This document shows, in pieces, positions 1-14,255 of a DNA stretch of 64,000 nt; the first letter of the stretch is position 1, and the number at the start of each line of letters is the position of its first letter. The position numbers and the translations under genes are program-made. The notes beneath the pieces were generated by a model. The model searched no databases and was not told the DNA's origin. It saw nothing but the letters and a program-made list of their open reading frames with translations. Origin of the DNA: Trichoplusia ni (Eukaryota; Arthropoda; Insecta; Lepidoptera; Noctuidae); NCBI RefSeq assembly GCF_003590095.1, contig NC_039479.1, forward strand, positions 5,704,001-5,768,000, given 5' to 3'.

Positions 1-3000
1 GAGGCTGAGATTACATTAGATCGAGTTGGTTCCTAGAGTCGTGATTGGAAACTCGAGACGCGCTGTGTTCACCGGGACTGTCTCGGTTAATTAGAATGCT
101 TTGTAAGAATAGATTTGCCATCGACTTTCGAATCTTGATCTACAATTATTCATGTTGTTCGCAATCATATATCTACTAGTACATACATGTCTAACACAGC
201 GTTTATTCTTCGAAACGAATCCATATTTTTTTAATTAAACTTGGAAAACTTAGTTTTTTTGTTCGGAATAAGAATCATGCTCTAAGATCTAACAGAGTCA
301 ACTTATTTAACTCAATAAAATCCTCTGTTATTAAATTACAAGCTTGAGGCGTAAACGGAGAGCTCATATCGATTTGTAACATTTCGTTTCGGCTGTAATC
401 CAATTTGGGGTTACGAGTTATTTAAATCGATATCCTTGACGAGTATAAGGAGTTTTCAGTGTAACTATTTTATTGGTAGTCGTCATGATGGTCGGTTGAT
501 ACAGTGGCTCATTGTGGGACGCGTGACGCCGCGTCTGAGCCGCGTCTAGCCGCGCTCCGCTCGTAAATCACGCGCGCCACAAATTGGAAACCACCGCTAA
601 ACAGCTCGCCACTATAAAAAATCTCAAATAATAACTTCGGATCTAAATCTCATAAAAATATGATTTCGAGTATTTTTGAGTGGGTTTTTAATCCCGACGT
701 GGTTTTACGATGTTGTAAATTTTGATTAATAACAGTTGCGTATAGGTGGCGGTGGGGTCGGACATTGTTGCGGTGACCCATTTACGGTGCGTGGATTGCG
801 CCGTATTTTGGCGGTGGCTCTCCCAGACCAAACAAGCCTTGCCCGCGGTGACCCTGTAACGTGACTCATTTTAATCAAGCTCTTGGAATACATAAGAACT
901 GTTCTTACCTTAAAATCTTGCACCTATACTATTGTAAAATCATAATTAAGTAATTCAAGTTTGGCTACCAAGCACCACCAACTAAATAGCATGCCCGTAG
1001 ATTATGTTATCCAATTAATATAGGTACCATGCAGTCGGACGTTTAATCCTACCCATAGATATCTTTACAAATAATTCTATAAAGCTATAAAAACATTAAT
1101 TTAATTTGACACCAAAGCATTCACCATTCTATGAATGCAACGGAAACAAATTTTACAACAGCTATGAAACTTAATCGTCGGATCATTCCTACGAAGTATT
1201 TCATAAATCTCATGAAGCGTAACGTCGACAAAACTGTGTTACTTCGTCAATTCTCCACGGTCGACGTAATTAGATGTACCTACATTTAAAATAAAACATA
1301 ACTATCGGGAGTGTAGGCGTGACAATAAGTCATTATGTATGTAGGCAGACACGTCAATCCACGTCCGCTGTCACTTCAATTTTTCTATTCTATTTTCCTC
1401 CATTTTTTCTGTAGAATTCTTTCTTACGATGTAGATGCGTCGCGGCGCGGGGGCTGCGCGGGGGGTGCGCGGGACGGTGTGCGGGGAGACGCTCACAATC
1501 CGTCACATGATTTGAACGGTATCCGATTTAGCTCTTGACAATGAAGGGACGTTTGGATTTTGTTGTTTATTATTACTTTGAACCTTATTTTTAGTTATGA
1601 TTTTAATTCTGTATTTAAATTAGTTTGTAACGAGTCTTAAAATTAGGATTGCTTTGGTTTTACATTCCTAGGAAAATTAATACCGTTGTTTCCATGGGTC
1701 CTCTAATTCGTATTGAGTTAGTCCTGACACATTTCAAATCAAATAAAAAATGCAATTAAAATGCTGTAAACATTCATCAATCAATAAATAACTCACTTTA
1801 ATCCCGAAACAGTAACTAATTCATCACATCATTGACACCGTTTCATTACAATGATAACATAACCAATAATGGGATGCCAGGGCAGATACATCTCGTTACG
1901 AATCGAATTTATTCATCGGGGTATTTATTGTGCCGGCCTTGGGGCAGTCCGCCGCGGGGGCCTATAAAATCACACGGATAAATAACAACGCGATCGGGCC
2001 GTAATTAAAAACATAACTTATTAATAATCGTTTATTAACGCTCGCGGGTCGTACTCGCACTTGGTCCGGTCGGGCTGTACCCGTGCCTCGCTTACACTCA
2101 GATAAATCTACTTTATATTCATTTCCATTTATTGAGTATTTATGTAACGTTGATTTAATTTGATTTGGGAGTGTTAATTCTAATTTTGATGGCACTTGAG
2201 TATTGTAAAACAAAACACAAGAAATCTCGATACAAAATCAAGCGTTGAAAATTAGATTTTAAATTTGACAGTAATTGACGTGTCCGTATTAAAAGTACAG
2301 AGTTTCATTAATAACATGAAATAGTGAAGTCATTTCGCTTCAGGCTCGAACGTAAGTATTGATTGTACAATTATTTTGACCATTGCAACATGGGGTCCAC
2401 TTACAATGACATACATGTTTATGCTCATTGCGTGGTCCAATAATGTGAGAATTGCTTGCGTGCGAGCATTATTTATAAGACAGTCGCTTCAACAGATTTA
2501 TAGTTATTTAAACATGTTCTGTCCAGTTATGTCGAAACATTTTATAGTTGACAATTTGTTAAAGTAAAGATGAGTCTGAATGTCATTATTCAAAATAGTT
2601 CTAAATACTTTAACCTCGAACTGGGTTGATATAAAAAGGCATTTTCACTCTTCGTCGTATAAAAAATTTGTCATTACTCAACTATTATTTTCACTGACAA
2701 ATAATTCAGAGTATAGCAACATGAACACAAAACGGAAAGAAAGCGCAATCGTCTCCCAAAACAACAATAGTTGCTAAGGCGAGAAGAGAACAATAAACTG
2801 GCTGATTTATTTTAATAAAATAATTTATGGGCCCTTACAAATTGGCCTCGTGACGGCGGCCTTATCGAGTGGCGAGAATCGATAAAATCGTTGCCGATGT
2901 ATCGATACAAGGTTATTAATGGTAAGCTTATTGTACTCAGTAATGAGATAACATTTGTTTTGTAACTACTCGTCGTTATGTTAAGTGGATGTTATTGAAG

Positions 3001-3382
3001 TTGAATGCATCAATTATTGTTCGCTGATATTTCGCATTTGTAATCAATTAAAATGAATTATAACGCACTTTATTAACTTAAAAGTTCTTTCCAGTTTCTT
3101 TGTCCTTATTGAACTTAAATTCAAGAGTCTGCAAAAACAATATTTTTTCGTCAATTGGCCGTCCCATAAAGCAATCGTATCGAAGATCGTTGATAATTCA
3201 TCCGGCTGCATCGTAAATCGAAACGGTGTCCATAACTCGCGCGGCTTAATTACGAATAAATAAATAAATAATTGAATGTGAGCGGCCGCGGGCCTAATCG
3301 ATCGTGTTCCGAGGTGTCGGAGGTGCTAACAAGGACCCGCCAGCATTCGAAACGTTTGCTTTTCGACGAGTCGACAGCACCG

Positions 3383-3441
3383 CGCGTCCGAGTCCCGCGC
3401 CCGAGCCCCGCGTCCGAGTCCCGCGCCCGATCCCCGCGCCC
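3383..3441. repeat. GC-rich 26-bp minisatellite
   Basis: Two complete 26-bp units, 3383-3408 and 3409-3434, differ at one position (GAGCCC versus GATCCC at the unit end). A partial third unit of about 7 bp follows. Each unit contains CGCGTCCGAGTCCCGCGCCC. The array sits at the 3' edge of a CpG-rich block (3272-3470). Open reading frames in both directions across it are explained by the low-stop composition of the repeat, not by coding. Confidence 0.8.
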
Positions 3442-6400
3442 AGCCCGCGCCGAGCGCTACCGCAACAGATAACACAATTGGATTCCACGATTTATTGTTA
3501 TCACACCTTCAGTCAAATGTTTGAGTTTTGTTAATTTGATTATAAAAAAATGTTTCGTCACACGCATTTGCCAGATGATTTATAACTTTAACATTACCTC
3601 AAATATAATTTCTACTGTGAGTTGCTGCGTTATTTCAAATTTTGTCCTGAAGTGATTACATCAGTTTTCAATTTAACGCATATCAAATATCAATTTCGCC
3701 ATAACATTTTCCCACTCAAGATGAGGTCAAAAGTCAATTCCTCCTCCATTGAAACGGACACCATTTAAATATAGTAGCGCGGAAGCAGCACATTGTTCTT
3801 TTCATAACGTTTTTTCTCGTGTCGGACGATTGACGCGTATCCATTTCCTCAGCCGAGAATAGAAGCCACCTCCGTGTCGTGCTATAAAATAAAGAGGATC
3901 ACTCAACGTCGGCCGGCCATCTAGATATAAGGCGATGTCGCTGATTGCCGGTCGTTAGAATCTAATTAGCCCACGGATCCATCACCACGTCTATTTCAAT
4001 GTCTGAAGAAAATCATTTATATTTGATTCGGCCTTCTGTCTTGTTTGTTATTCGCGAAAAATCAAACGTCAAACTGCTTGTGTCAAGCGGTGAAATGTGC
4101 AGCCTACACGAATTGGATTCGTTCGTGACATTGTTTAAATATAATTATCATTATATTATTGAGCAAAGCTTTAGGGTAGGTAGGGTAGATTTCTAAGTGG
4201 ATCCTAAAACAAAAAGCGAAAATAAAAACTTAACAAACGATTATTCGAATTTGAAAAATTGACAACTGATAAAATAATTAAAAGTCTATTACTTTACGTC
4301 ACTAGTCTATATTGAAATGTTGTCCCAACAACTGCATAAGCAGACGTTTCTCTGTCACAATCATCAATCAAATTAACAAAATGTTAACGGGGTCTGTCAT
4401 GCACATTGTCAAATCCAACTAGGTTTCATGGTCCATTAACTCTTTTATCTCTTAAACATAAAACATTCACTTCACGAACATAGCCTACAGGGTTATAAGG
4501 TATAGCAAAATGTTAGTCAAATATCGCTGAGTTTGACATAAAAATGTACAAAAGTCAAAATATTTTTAATTCAAAGTCAAATCCAGGTCGCAGAGGTGTG
4601 CTTGATGGATGAGCAGCTAAATTACCTCTCCCCTCTCCCCTTCCCCGTTTCCCCCCACTAACGACCCGTTGGCTAAAAGTGATTATTTATACAGTGATGA
4701 CAGGACTTCCGGCGTAATAGCTGGTGATTAAGACGCTCCTCGATTGAAATCTAGAACTATTTGAATAGATGAAGGTGCTGAATATATTCTGGATAATAAA
4801 ATATTACTTGCGGCTGAAAGTAAGACTGATGGCGGTTATGACGAAGGTGACTGTTTTGAACTGAATGAGAAATGAAATTCTTTGGTGGGTTTAGATTTTG
4901 TTGTGTGTAGACATAGATGCTTTAGTTTAAATTTTAGTTATAGTTTAGAAAGCATATTTATTGTTTCACCTTGTTTGTGGTTAGAATATTAATTAGGAGT
5001 GTTCTGACTGAAACTAAAATCTGTAGTTATAAAACTTTGAAAGCTTAATAATTTCCATACACTTTTGTGGCTAGAGCGAAAATAAGACTTCATATGCCTC
5101 AACAAAACAATATAATTACTAATAACAGTATTCAATTACGTAACCCCATCAAATATTGACAGTATTACTTTATATCCGATCGAGTAATCTAAAGGCACCG
5201 GATACCCCTTATCTACGTACACATGGCAACTCAGCTTCGTACTCTCTAAGCGACACAGTACTGTAATGAAGGTACTTAACTTTAGTGGGGCACTGTACAT
5301 TATCTCATATCCGCAATATGCAATAATGTGTGTCTTTCCCACGGATGTCCACGTTTGGGCATTGTAAACTGACCGTTTTGATTCTGATGTACGAAACTAT
5401 GTATATTTGGAGTTATTTAAATAAATTATTTAGGGAAGTAGCCCTTATAAGGCTAATTGTAAAGTTATTTCGTACAGCGTCTACTTTTAGTAAATTGTCT
5501 GTTCTTCAAGCCATAAGAGAGACTAATGACGTATTTTACCAATAATCGATCATGATTACAATATTATATTGAAAACTACTGAGCTTATATCATTATAAAG
5601 CATTTATAAGTATCCCCGAACTATTACTAGTACGTATTATTAATTAAATGATAGATCGTAACACGGGTAGGCGGTACCGTCACGCCCTATAATTCCCGCC
5701 CGCCCTGTGCGCTGGGCGGATCTCGTAGGGGAGATCTTGATTCTTTTATTGGACTATCAATTTGATTAGACATAGGAAATAGAAACATAAAAGTTGTATT
5801 GGAGTATCCGTAGGTACACTTGCATGGTAGCCGTGGGATTTAGTAGTTCATTTATTAGTAAAAGTTAACATTAATATTTTGAAAAAAATAGTGTATAGCA
5901 AGTATAGAAAAGTATTTGAAACAAAAAATATTAATATTATACCTAAACAGATGAGTTCGTAAAACGACAAAACATACAAAAACACAAGACGGACAAAAAT
6001 ATGAAGACTCTACAAACAGCGCATTCTTTACGAAAAACTTTAAGGAAAATCGACAATATACTTTCAAAATTAAAATCACGAACACCTACAGGAAATCAGT
6101 ACTCAACATATCTAAATTTAATCTAACGATAGGGCCAGGCGGGGCCGCGGGAAGGAAGCGAGCGATATAACCCGAAGATAAGTTAAACCCGTGGAATAGA
6201 CAAGTAGGGGCTAAACCTATCGCCACAGCGGATTACGATACAAAGACCGATCTATCAACTGATATGGGATATCGAACTCTAATTCAATTACAATAAATGT
6301 CAAAGTTCATGTGTTCTACGTGTAGGTGTTCTCTTGTTATATGCTGTTCTACCTTATTATTGCGTTTTGGGTATGAAAAGTCTGATTATGTATCTGTTTT

Positions 6401-8384
6401 CAAGTGCAACGGGTGAAGTAAAATATAGAGAATTGAAAAGAAATGTAGTGCAAGAAATTGTGAAGATGGAACTTCAAGATTTTTTCTGTCCTCCAAACCT
6501 TAATAGTATTTTACTCATCTCTTTCTACTGCGATTGAACAAATAGTCTAGGATACATTTTGATAGTTACTTATTAGCATACGAATTACCTGGTACCAGAA
6601 ACACGAGCCACCACCAAACAATCTACTACTAGATAGGCAACATCACTAACAATATTCATGAGGAAATCAATAATAATAATTGTCCTTTCTTCTCTTATAA
6701 ACCACTGTCGATGTCACCCTGTGCCTTCATCCCATTTATGTTAATACGGTATTGTGGCACACATCATTTGTTCTATCTGAAAAGAACTTCCATTGTCAAA
6801 CTGTGTGCCCTTTGACAGCATTGTCTGTTTTTTGTTAACCAACACCAGATTATTTTATTTCCGTTACATGTTATTCTTTGTTGTCTCGTTTATCAATATT
6901 GGCTTCGCTTTTTTATTTTAAGATCGTTTTATTTTTATTCCACTTAATTATACTTGCAGATCTCCGAAGGTTTTTGGTTGTTGTATTAATGATTTGGTTA
7001 CGATATTGACATTTCTGTCATGGCAAGTAATTTCTTCAAACTGAATTTTCTCATAAAACATTTTCATCACATTACTTTTTTACTTTTTTTTATCAAAATC
7101 ATTAATGTTATTCGAATACATTTTTTTCCGTGTCAGTAATAAAAGCTTATCCTTCATCTATTTTATATCTATTACTAGTAATATCACGATAAATATAAGC
7201 TGTATGTGTCGGTACTAAAAGTCCCTCGTCATCACCACGACGCCATCCCACATTGTAATTTAAATTGTCATTCACATTACCATTGAGGTGAGACAGCAAG
7301 CGCGGTGGCACTCGTATCCTCGACACCTTCGTCTAGACAACAAAACCCAGTGGTTTTTATGAATCCTATTATACTTTTACATATTTAAAGGAACCTTTTA
7401 CGAGAGCTAAGACTGATGATTGATCTAAAGTATATAATCACCCCCAAGACGGCACAAACCTTAAATGTTTATACCTTTTCTTGAAACTTCAACAGCAACA
7501 TTGTAAACAGAGATTAGTAACAGAGTATAAAATAAAATGATACACAAATTAAGGGTTGCCGATGATATTTTACGATAGCCGTGAGCGACAAAATATGGTT
7601 ATAAAAGAAACCATAAGGTCTTAGGTGATGTTATTACAATCAACCACTGTAGATATCGACGGCAGACTAGATGCGACAACATTGAGAATTTTGAGAGAAC
7701 ATTGAGACTTCCAACAAATTTGGACAAATACTTCTTTTATCGCAAAAGTGACGTCACTTTTCACATTTTGCCGACAAGTGACTTTACTGGCCTCCACTTC
7801 CATACGTTTAACCATATTTGATTTAACGTAATCCTTCATTAATTAAAATAAATATTCCTAGCAAAAGGTTTTAATTACGATTGTCATGATTAGGTACTGG
7901 GCAGTGGCAGTGGCTATACTCGCTAGAAACTACAATGTAAAGCTCTAACTGCCAATTTTCTCCGCACCCATAAAAAAGCATACTTAAAGGTTAAATATAA
8001 TAATCTACTTACATATGCCTGAGGATACTACCATTCTGAAACAAAGGCAAGTTCCTAATTACTTTTCAGATGTTAACTTTGAATGGATCGAACTGCGTGT
8101 ACTGTACAGGCTTAATGAAATGGAGCCGAAGATTACCGATACTGAAACTAATAAGGTTCCTGTTCTTTACGAGTAGTTTTGCTGTAGTACTCTCTTCTGA
8201 GGAAAGCATTAAAGTCAGATTTACCAATATATTGCATCGAATATCGTAAAACTTCGTTTTCCATACGTTTATTCCCCACTCGAAAATAAGTAAATGGAAA
8301 ACAGTAATGGTGTTCGTTCGTTAACATTGTGTATGTACGTGCGTTTTATTACAATTACATGATGTAGGTATTGTTCGTATCTCT

Positions 8385-8720
8385 GCGTGTCATAATGGCG
8401 GCTACGTCGCGGCGGATAGCTCAGCTTTACTGCCGCCGATAGTTGCCACCTTCGTTTCGAGGATTCCATTGTTGCATTCATCGCAATGATCCGGCGTAGT
8501 CGCATCGTCGTCTTTCAGCCGCATCCGACATTTCCATTGTTGCAATTTTATTGCCGGTGTTACCGTGCTGGCGGAGATCGTAAACTACGCACCAGCACTC
8601 GATACGATCCGGGCCGGCGCTGATGGCCGCCGACCGCATTATCGCGCGCCACCGCCACCGCAGCCGCGATTTCATTCGTTTCTAATAAATTGATACGAAG
8701 CCCGCGCGACCCGCTATTGG
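8385..8720. promoter_or_regulatory. CpG-rich intronic block with paired Sox-like sites (candidate enhancer)
   Basis: A GC-rich block of about 335 bp inside the long retn intron. It contains two exact copies of the 13-mer TTCCATTGTTGCA, at 8464-8476 and 8532-8544. Each holds CCATTGTT, the classic Sox HMG-box recognition sequence. A YY1/Pho-like ATGGCGGC core lies near 8395. Several minus-strand open frames cross the block, but they lack splice signals and recognisable protein similarity. The regulatory role is an inference from composition and motifs. Confidence 0.3.
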
Positions 8721-10479
8721 TCGGCTCGCTCCCCGGACTTCGATCCTCGGACGCGAACCGTAAATCAACTTTACAACCTTTAATTACAGATATTTGCCGT
8801 CTTATGTGAGTGTACGGGATATCGGAGGGCCGTGCTCGCGAAAATATAGCATAATAATGGGTATTGACCCGTAATGGCTCGCCTGTAGGTACTATCGGCC
8901 GCCTTTGTCTTGATTGTTTGAGCGAGAGTATATTCTTTTCTGAATGATTGCCAATTACATCGAATGGCCTCCTGAATTCCACCGAACGCAATACTTTAAT
9001 CTTTCTCGGTTTTGATTTGCATTCGAATAAATGATTTATGTGTTATTGAGGTATTGGATCTTTGGTTTTGTGACGTTCCTGATTCATTGGTATTTTTAAT
9101 GTTGTCAAAATTTAAAGCGGCTTGAGCTCAAGTTCAATAATTACAAGTGGGAATGGCCGCAGTGAGTAGAGCCGGGCGCGGGGGCGCAGGGGCGCGAGGG
9201 CGCGGCCGCCACAATGTTGCACCGGATAGGGCCGACCGTTCGCTGTTTTAATGTCTCTCAGACGGAATTACGCTGGATTGTTCTCAACTTTACTGCTCCC
9301 TTCATGATTGATCGTTGTATCCTCGGCCTTATGTCATTTTCGCGCCGTATCTCTCGGAATTGCACTACACGCAATAAATATTACATTGAGTTATGGTAAT
9401 TTCGCAAAATTATAGCACATCTCTTTTACTGGCTTTGTGTATTATTAGGAGTGGAACTACAAGAATGTCTTATGAATTTCAATAAATTAGTAATAGGTCG
9501 TATTAAGGCACGGTTCGCGTGTTTGTGCGTGTGCGTTTTGTTCCGAAGTGTGGAAATTAACACTAGAATGATCGTATTTCTAAATTAAAACCCCGCTTCG
9601 AGGCGCAATAAATTCTTCCGCCCATAAACTTATAACGACTGTCTAAATAGAGGCTAGCTGTCGTTTATGGCCTTAATACACGAATAAGAAATAAAATAAA
9701 CACTGTGCACTTATGTTTTTAATCCATTTTGCACACCTTTTTAATTGCGAGTGGTTTTAAATAGCGGGAACGAATATTATGGTGGAATGATTTATCGGAA
9801 AGGCTTTCAGCGTAATTTTGTGTTTTTAATTAAGTTGCAGTGTGTGGATGTCGTTTTGTCATAAACTCATGATGCAGAATGAAGAGCTGTTGTATTTCCC
9901 ATCGGAGCTGTCCCGTGCTGGTGGGATTTATGTCGCTACACGCAAATTTCTTTACAACTTTATCGTTATGGCGTGTTGTTAAATTCTTAGTTTATATTGT
10001 ATCTGCTCAGAGTAAACGCACACTGTTTTCAATATTTATTTTGAATGGGTTAAGATTCCACAGGTGTGTGTAGTGTATATGTATATTTATTAGTAATCTA
10101 GGTTTATTTGCAAAGTTTACATTCATGTATCTACTAGAGCCGTAAATGTGTTATTGGTATTCAAGAAAATTTTCCCAACGCCTCCTAGAGACACTTCTTC
10201 TATTTAACGAGGTAGGTCTGGTATTTATTTAGTTATTTTCATTTAGGTGTATAAAATATCGTGAAGTAGACAATAAATAATAATTAATGTCCAACAACAT
10301 GGATTTAGTGTCTCAACACTACATAAATATAATCGTTATTTCTAATATTACACGTACGAACGAATGTAAAACAAAATTTCCTGAAGTTAATGTGCAGTTA
10401 AACGCGACTGACACTGTCCACTTGGAGTAATACCAACACTCTCGAATAATTGAGATTGATCGAGTCGTGAATCGAGTGG

Positions 10480-10705
10480 GGCGGCGCAATCAAAAGCGTA
10501 TCAGAGCAATGGGCGGCGGGGCCGGGTGAGCGGCCGGCGCTCATTGGCCCGGCGCGGGGTAGCGGCTCCAAGGGCCTTGATTACTGCTCTCGATAAGCGG
10601 GAGGCGTCCAATGTCGATTCGATCGATTATCGCCCGTGCAGTCGCGTCGAGCACAGCGCGCGCGACTCGCGGCGCACTATTCCACACCTTGACATTTTGA
10701 TGACC
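10480..10705. promoter_or_regulatory. CpG-rich intronic block (candidate cis-regulatory element)
   Basis: This block is strongly GC- and CpG-rich compared with its flanks. It contains a TCF-like ATCAAAAG near 10488, a GATAAG near 10594 and an ATTATCG near 10627. Short open frames on both strands are a by-product of few stop codons in GC-rich sequence. No coding similarity was recognised. Conservation in other moths would be the deciding test. Confidence 0.25.
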
Positions 10706-11109
10706 ACGCCGCGCACCGGCTAACACATTATTAATACATTTTTGTCATCACACATTTTTATTAGCACGTTTTTTTAAACAAATCAACATCTTACCGCTAT
10801 AAAATGTTGCTCATAATTTATAAACGCACCGTAACTAAATTAAATTTCCAACTTAATCTGGTAGTAAAACGGTGCGCAAATCACAAGTTGCAATCTGCAA
10901 CACTTAAAAGAGATTAGTCTGCTAATCGGGCGTTATTTACAGTCCTTTATCAGCAGTCGGAGGCGTTCGGTTAGACGATTTACGACACTCGCGAGTTGCC
11001 AGCACAAAAGAATTAGCCTTTCTAAGCGACACCGAGTGCCAATAAATATCGGGCGAGGTGCGAATAATCGCGGGCAACACTGTAGCGAGCGGTCACTCAC
11101 AATTTATTC

Positions 11110-11400
11110 CGTACGCAGTTCCATAAAGCGTGCGTTAGTCCATAAAGTGAAATTCATAATACAAATTTAGCGTAAGGTTTCGTAGGAAAAGCAATAATTT
11201 GTCACAATTGGGCACGATTAGATTGGCTCCGCTGGCGATTTGATATAGGTCGTAAATAACGCTTCGGGCGGCCGAATTGAGTGAGCCGTCAGCCGCGCTA
11301 CGCTGTGTGGGCCTTTATAAATGGTACGTGTATGCAAATAGCGCGCGCGGCTCGGCGCACGCGCATCGAATCGCGCGTTTTCCGCCGCCGGCGAGCCCAT
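11110..11400. promoter_or_regulatory. Intronic block with paired CCATAAAG sites and an octamer-like site
   Basis: TCCATAAAG occurs twice 19 bp apart (11120-11128 and 11139-11147). It matches the Caudal/Abd-B type homeodomain core (TTTATGG on the other strand). An octamer-like ATGCAAAT lies near 11331, next to a CpG-rich run at 11340-11395. The minus-strand open frame here has no recognisable domain. The regulatory assignment is tentative. Confidence 0.25.
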
Positions 11401-14099
11401 GCGTTTTGTGGAAATCGTTATTGGGGTGATTGCTTTCATAAACAATAGCTTTTGTCCACGGTTCCTTGTAAGCGCTGCGTTACTTGGACGGATAACGGGA
11501 CGCTGACGCTGCGCGCCTGATAACCAGCGCTTATGCAATCTTGTTTAGAGCCAATCGTGCTTTATCTGTACCATGTTCAATTGCGGCTAATTTGTGTAAT
11601 GTATTTACTATATTCTAGTAATTCACCGTAACCGCTGACCTATAAGCTTACCTCACTTATGATTTCGCTAGAATTTTGTATCGTGCATATTTTCCTGTAG
11701 CTCGTATTTTCGCCTGTAACTTTAACAAATCCATTCCACATCTTTTTGTAGTAAATCAGTAGTTATACATGTATAAAACTCATTATGTTTTTCTTCTACA
11801 AGAGTGTTGTCAAATTGCAAGTTTCTCTGTAAACAGGAAATGTAGTTTCACATTTGATAACCGTGTTGAATAGCGTTACTTGAGATTGACAGAAGTTTTT
11901 ATTCGACATTGTATGAATATACTGTAGATACATTCATACAAATTGAATTTTCTACTAAGTTATCTACATATAATAACAGAACAATTTAAATAAGTAAACT
12001 AAAATATAAATATAGCTAAGGTACAAACAATATCTCACATCAAAGCAAGTTGCACTATCAAAAAGTAACCGACATTTCTTGGTACTCGCACCCTTTTAAA
12101 TTTCATTGAGTGCATTGAAAAGTCACAGGTCATTTTAGTGTGGGTAAGCTTGCCATAAAAGTCGCTATCGAGCTCAAAGCAACTTAGTAGGGGGCTATAA
12201 AAGTTGTCAACGTGGTGTGACGAGCGTGGGTGGCGACTAAATGCGAATTGTGAATCGATACTCACTACTCAGGATTAGTGATGCGCGCATGTTCCAATTT
12301 GAATTACGAATGTTCGAAAGAATACGTTTTCGGCCATGATTGATAATTGTTTGAATTAGGATCGAACGAAATTCATACTTCATTGAGTATCCTTCATACA
12401 TATCTATAAAAGCACTTTTGTTTTGTCTTCAAAGTTAAGTTGATGACCATTTGTTTTGCAATTTATTAAAAACTCATAATTATTACACACCTTTTCGCCG
12501 AAAATTTACAAGGTGTCAGCGTGAACACCAAGTTTGTGACGTCACTTAGGCGTTGAGTCATCTATTGTTTCAATTTATTAGTGTATACTACTGGTTTATG
12601 ATATCTGGTCAATACTCAGGTATTAGTCATAGTTTGTCGTTTTTCTTGCGAAAATGATGTTAGACAAATCAGTTTTGAAGTAGATACTCTACCTGAAAAC
12701 TATAGTAAAAATATGTTCTTAGGAAAAAGAGTTTTGTTTTTACTAATATCAACTAAAGTATTCTAATTATTTAGGCTTACAGCTTTAAAATGTCTTTGAA
12801 GAGCTCTGAGAACTTTCCGAAGATAAATTATACCTAACCTAGTAAATCTCGTTTCGATTTAATTTTGACCTACGAACACTCATATACCTGAAACCCTAGG
12901 TATCTTACAATACCTAAAGGCACTAACACTCGGATTCTGCGCATCATGTTCCACCATTTACTCTTCAAACGTGGCAATTAATCTGGACGGGTGACGTAGC
13001 CACCCCTTTCCCCCCTCTTGCCGCCCTGCCCCCACCCCTCTTACCCCCTGGCCCAGATAACCGAGGGAATGATTAACTGCAGACAGGAAGACGGATTGAC
13101 AAATAGTCGTTTAGGTATTTCGCTAATGTTCCTCTCTCATCAATAAACGATCGAGGCTGTAGCGTGAAGGTTTGTTCTCGTTTCGGTTATTCGCGATTCG
13201 GGTAATCTATTTTAAGTATTTACCACGTTACCGGTCGGATTATGGCTGGTCTTTAAATAATGCTACCATCAAAATTATAACCTGTCTGGAAGCAAACTTA
13301 GATTAAAAACGAAATAGTCATCTGATACAAATTAGTCCAAGTACAAAACTTTTTGGAAAAGATCTCTTTGTTGGAGAAATTTTCGTCTATCATGTATGTC
13401 TCCACATAGTTAAAAAGAGTCTTGAACTAAATCGATCTATTTGACTCAACACATTTTTGGCGAACTTGTACGAATCCCCCTCGTCATTTGTATTTAACTT
13501 GTTACTTGATATCTGCGAGTTGACGGCGCAAATGTAACAAATTGTTTGCAACAATCATTTAGACGAAGCTGATTGATTGCTGCCTCGTCAACAAGTCAAA
13601 TTAAAATAACTCACGAGATACGGAGGCAGGTAGATATTGTAATAGCTCGTGTTACACTTTTAATGAAGCCGTCTTTTTTAGCTTCGGAATATTTTCTTTA
13701 AAGTCCTCATTAAAAAATAGACGAGCAGGTTATGCTTTAGGATGCTCTTGAAGTTGTTCTCGATGATTCAGCTGTAACTATTTCAATGTTTTCCAGTAAA
13801 GGTAACACAATAGCCGATGATTGACATCCATTTCATAGTTACAAATACAGGTTTAGTCCATCTGCAGCCGACAAAGTAATGGGATATAAACACCGTTGTT
13901 TTCTTGTTCAAAAGATGTAAACATCACACGCTGACAGTCCAAGTGTCTCACAAGCGTAACTAAGTAGCTAACAGTTCCTTATTGTAAATCGTGGTGTTGA
14001 GAGTTGTCGGTACTGATTCGTCACGTCATCAGCCAAAGTTAACAGCCAAATTACTGTAAATCAAATAGTCGCAAACTAGGCACATAGAACAAACGGGCA

Positions 14100-14255
14100 T
14101 GGCTTCCGTGGCCACACGGGCTGTGCTAAATCGGGGCCACTAATGCTGCGCGCGAATCGTAAAACCGCGATCTGACTCGCTCGCGCCCGTAAATCATCGA
14201 TCGTGCGATGCGATGCGATTCACCACGCTCGCCTTGTTGCCCACTTGACGCGGAT
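14100..14255. promoter_or_regulatory. CpG-rich block about 1 kb upstream of the ARID exon
   Basis: This block stands out from AT-rich flanks by GC content and CpG density. It contains a short tandem GCGATGCGATGCGATT near 14202-14217. It is the last CpG-rich block before the first visible retn coding exon. It could be an enhancer or an internal promoter; no TATA or initiator arrangement was convincing. Confidence 0.2.

Noticed and set aside
8269..8991. Minus-strand open frames of 78, 65 and 143 codons
   Set aside because: The frames overlap in different phases in CpG-rich DNA, with no recognisable domain or consistent splice sites. A regulatory block is more likely.
11218..11538. Minus-strand 106-codon open frame
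   Set aside because: Arg/Ala/Pro-rich composition from GC-rich DNA and no similarity recognised. It lies in the retn intron.
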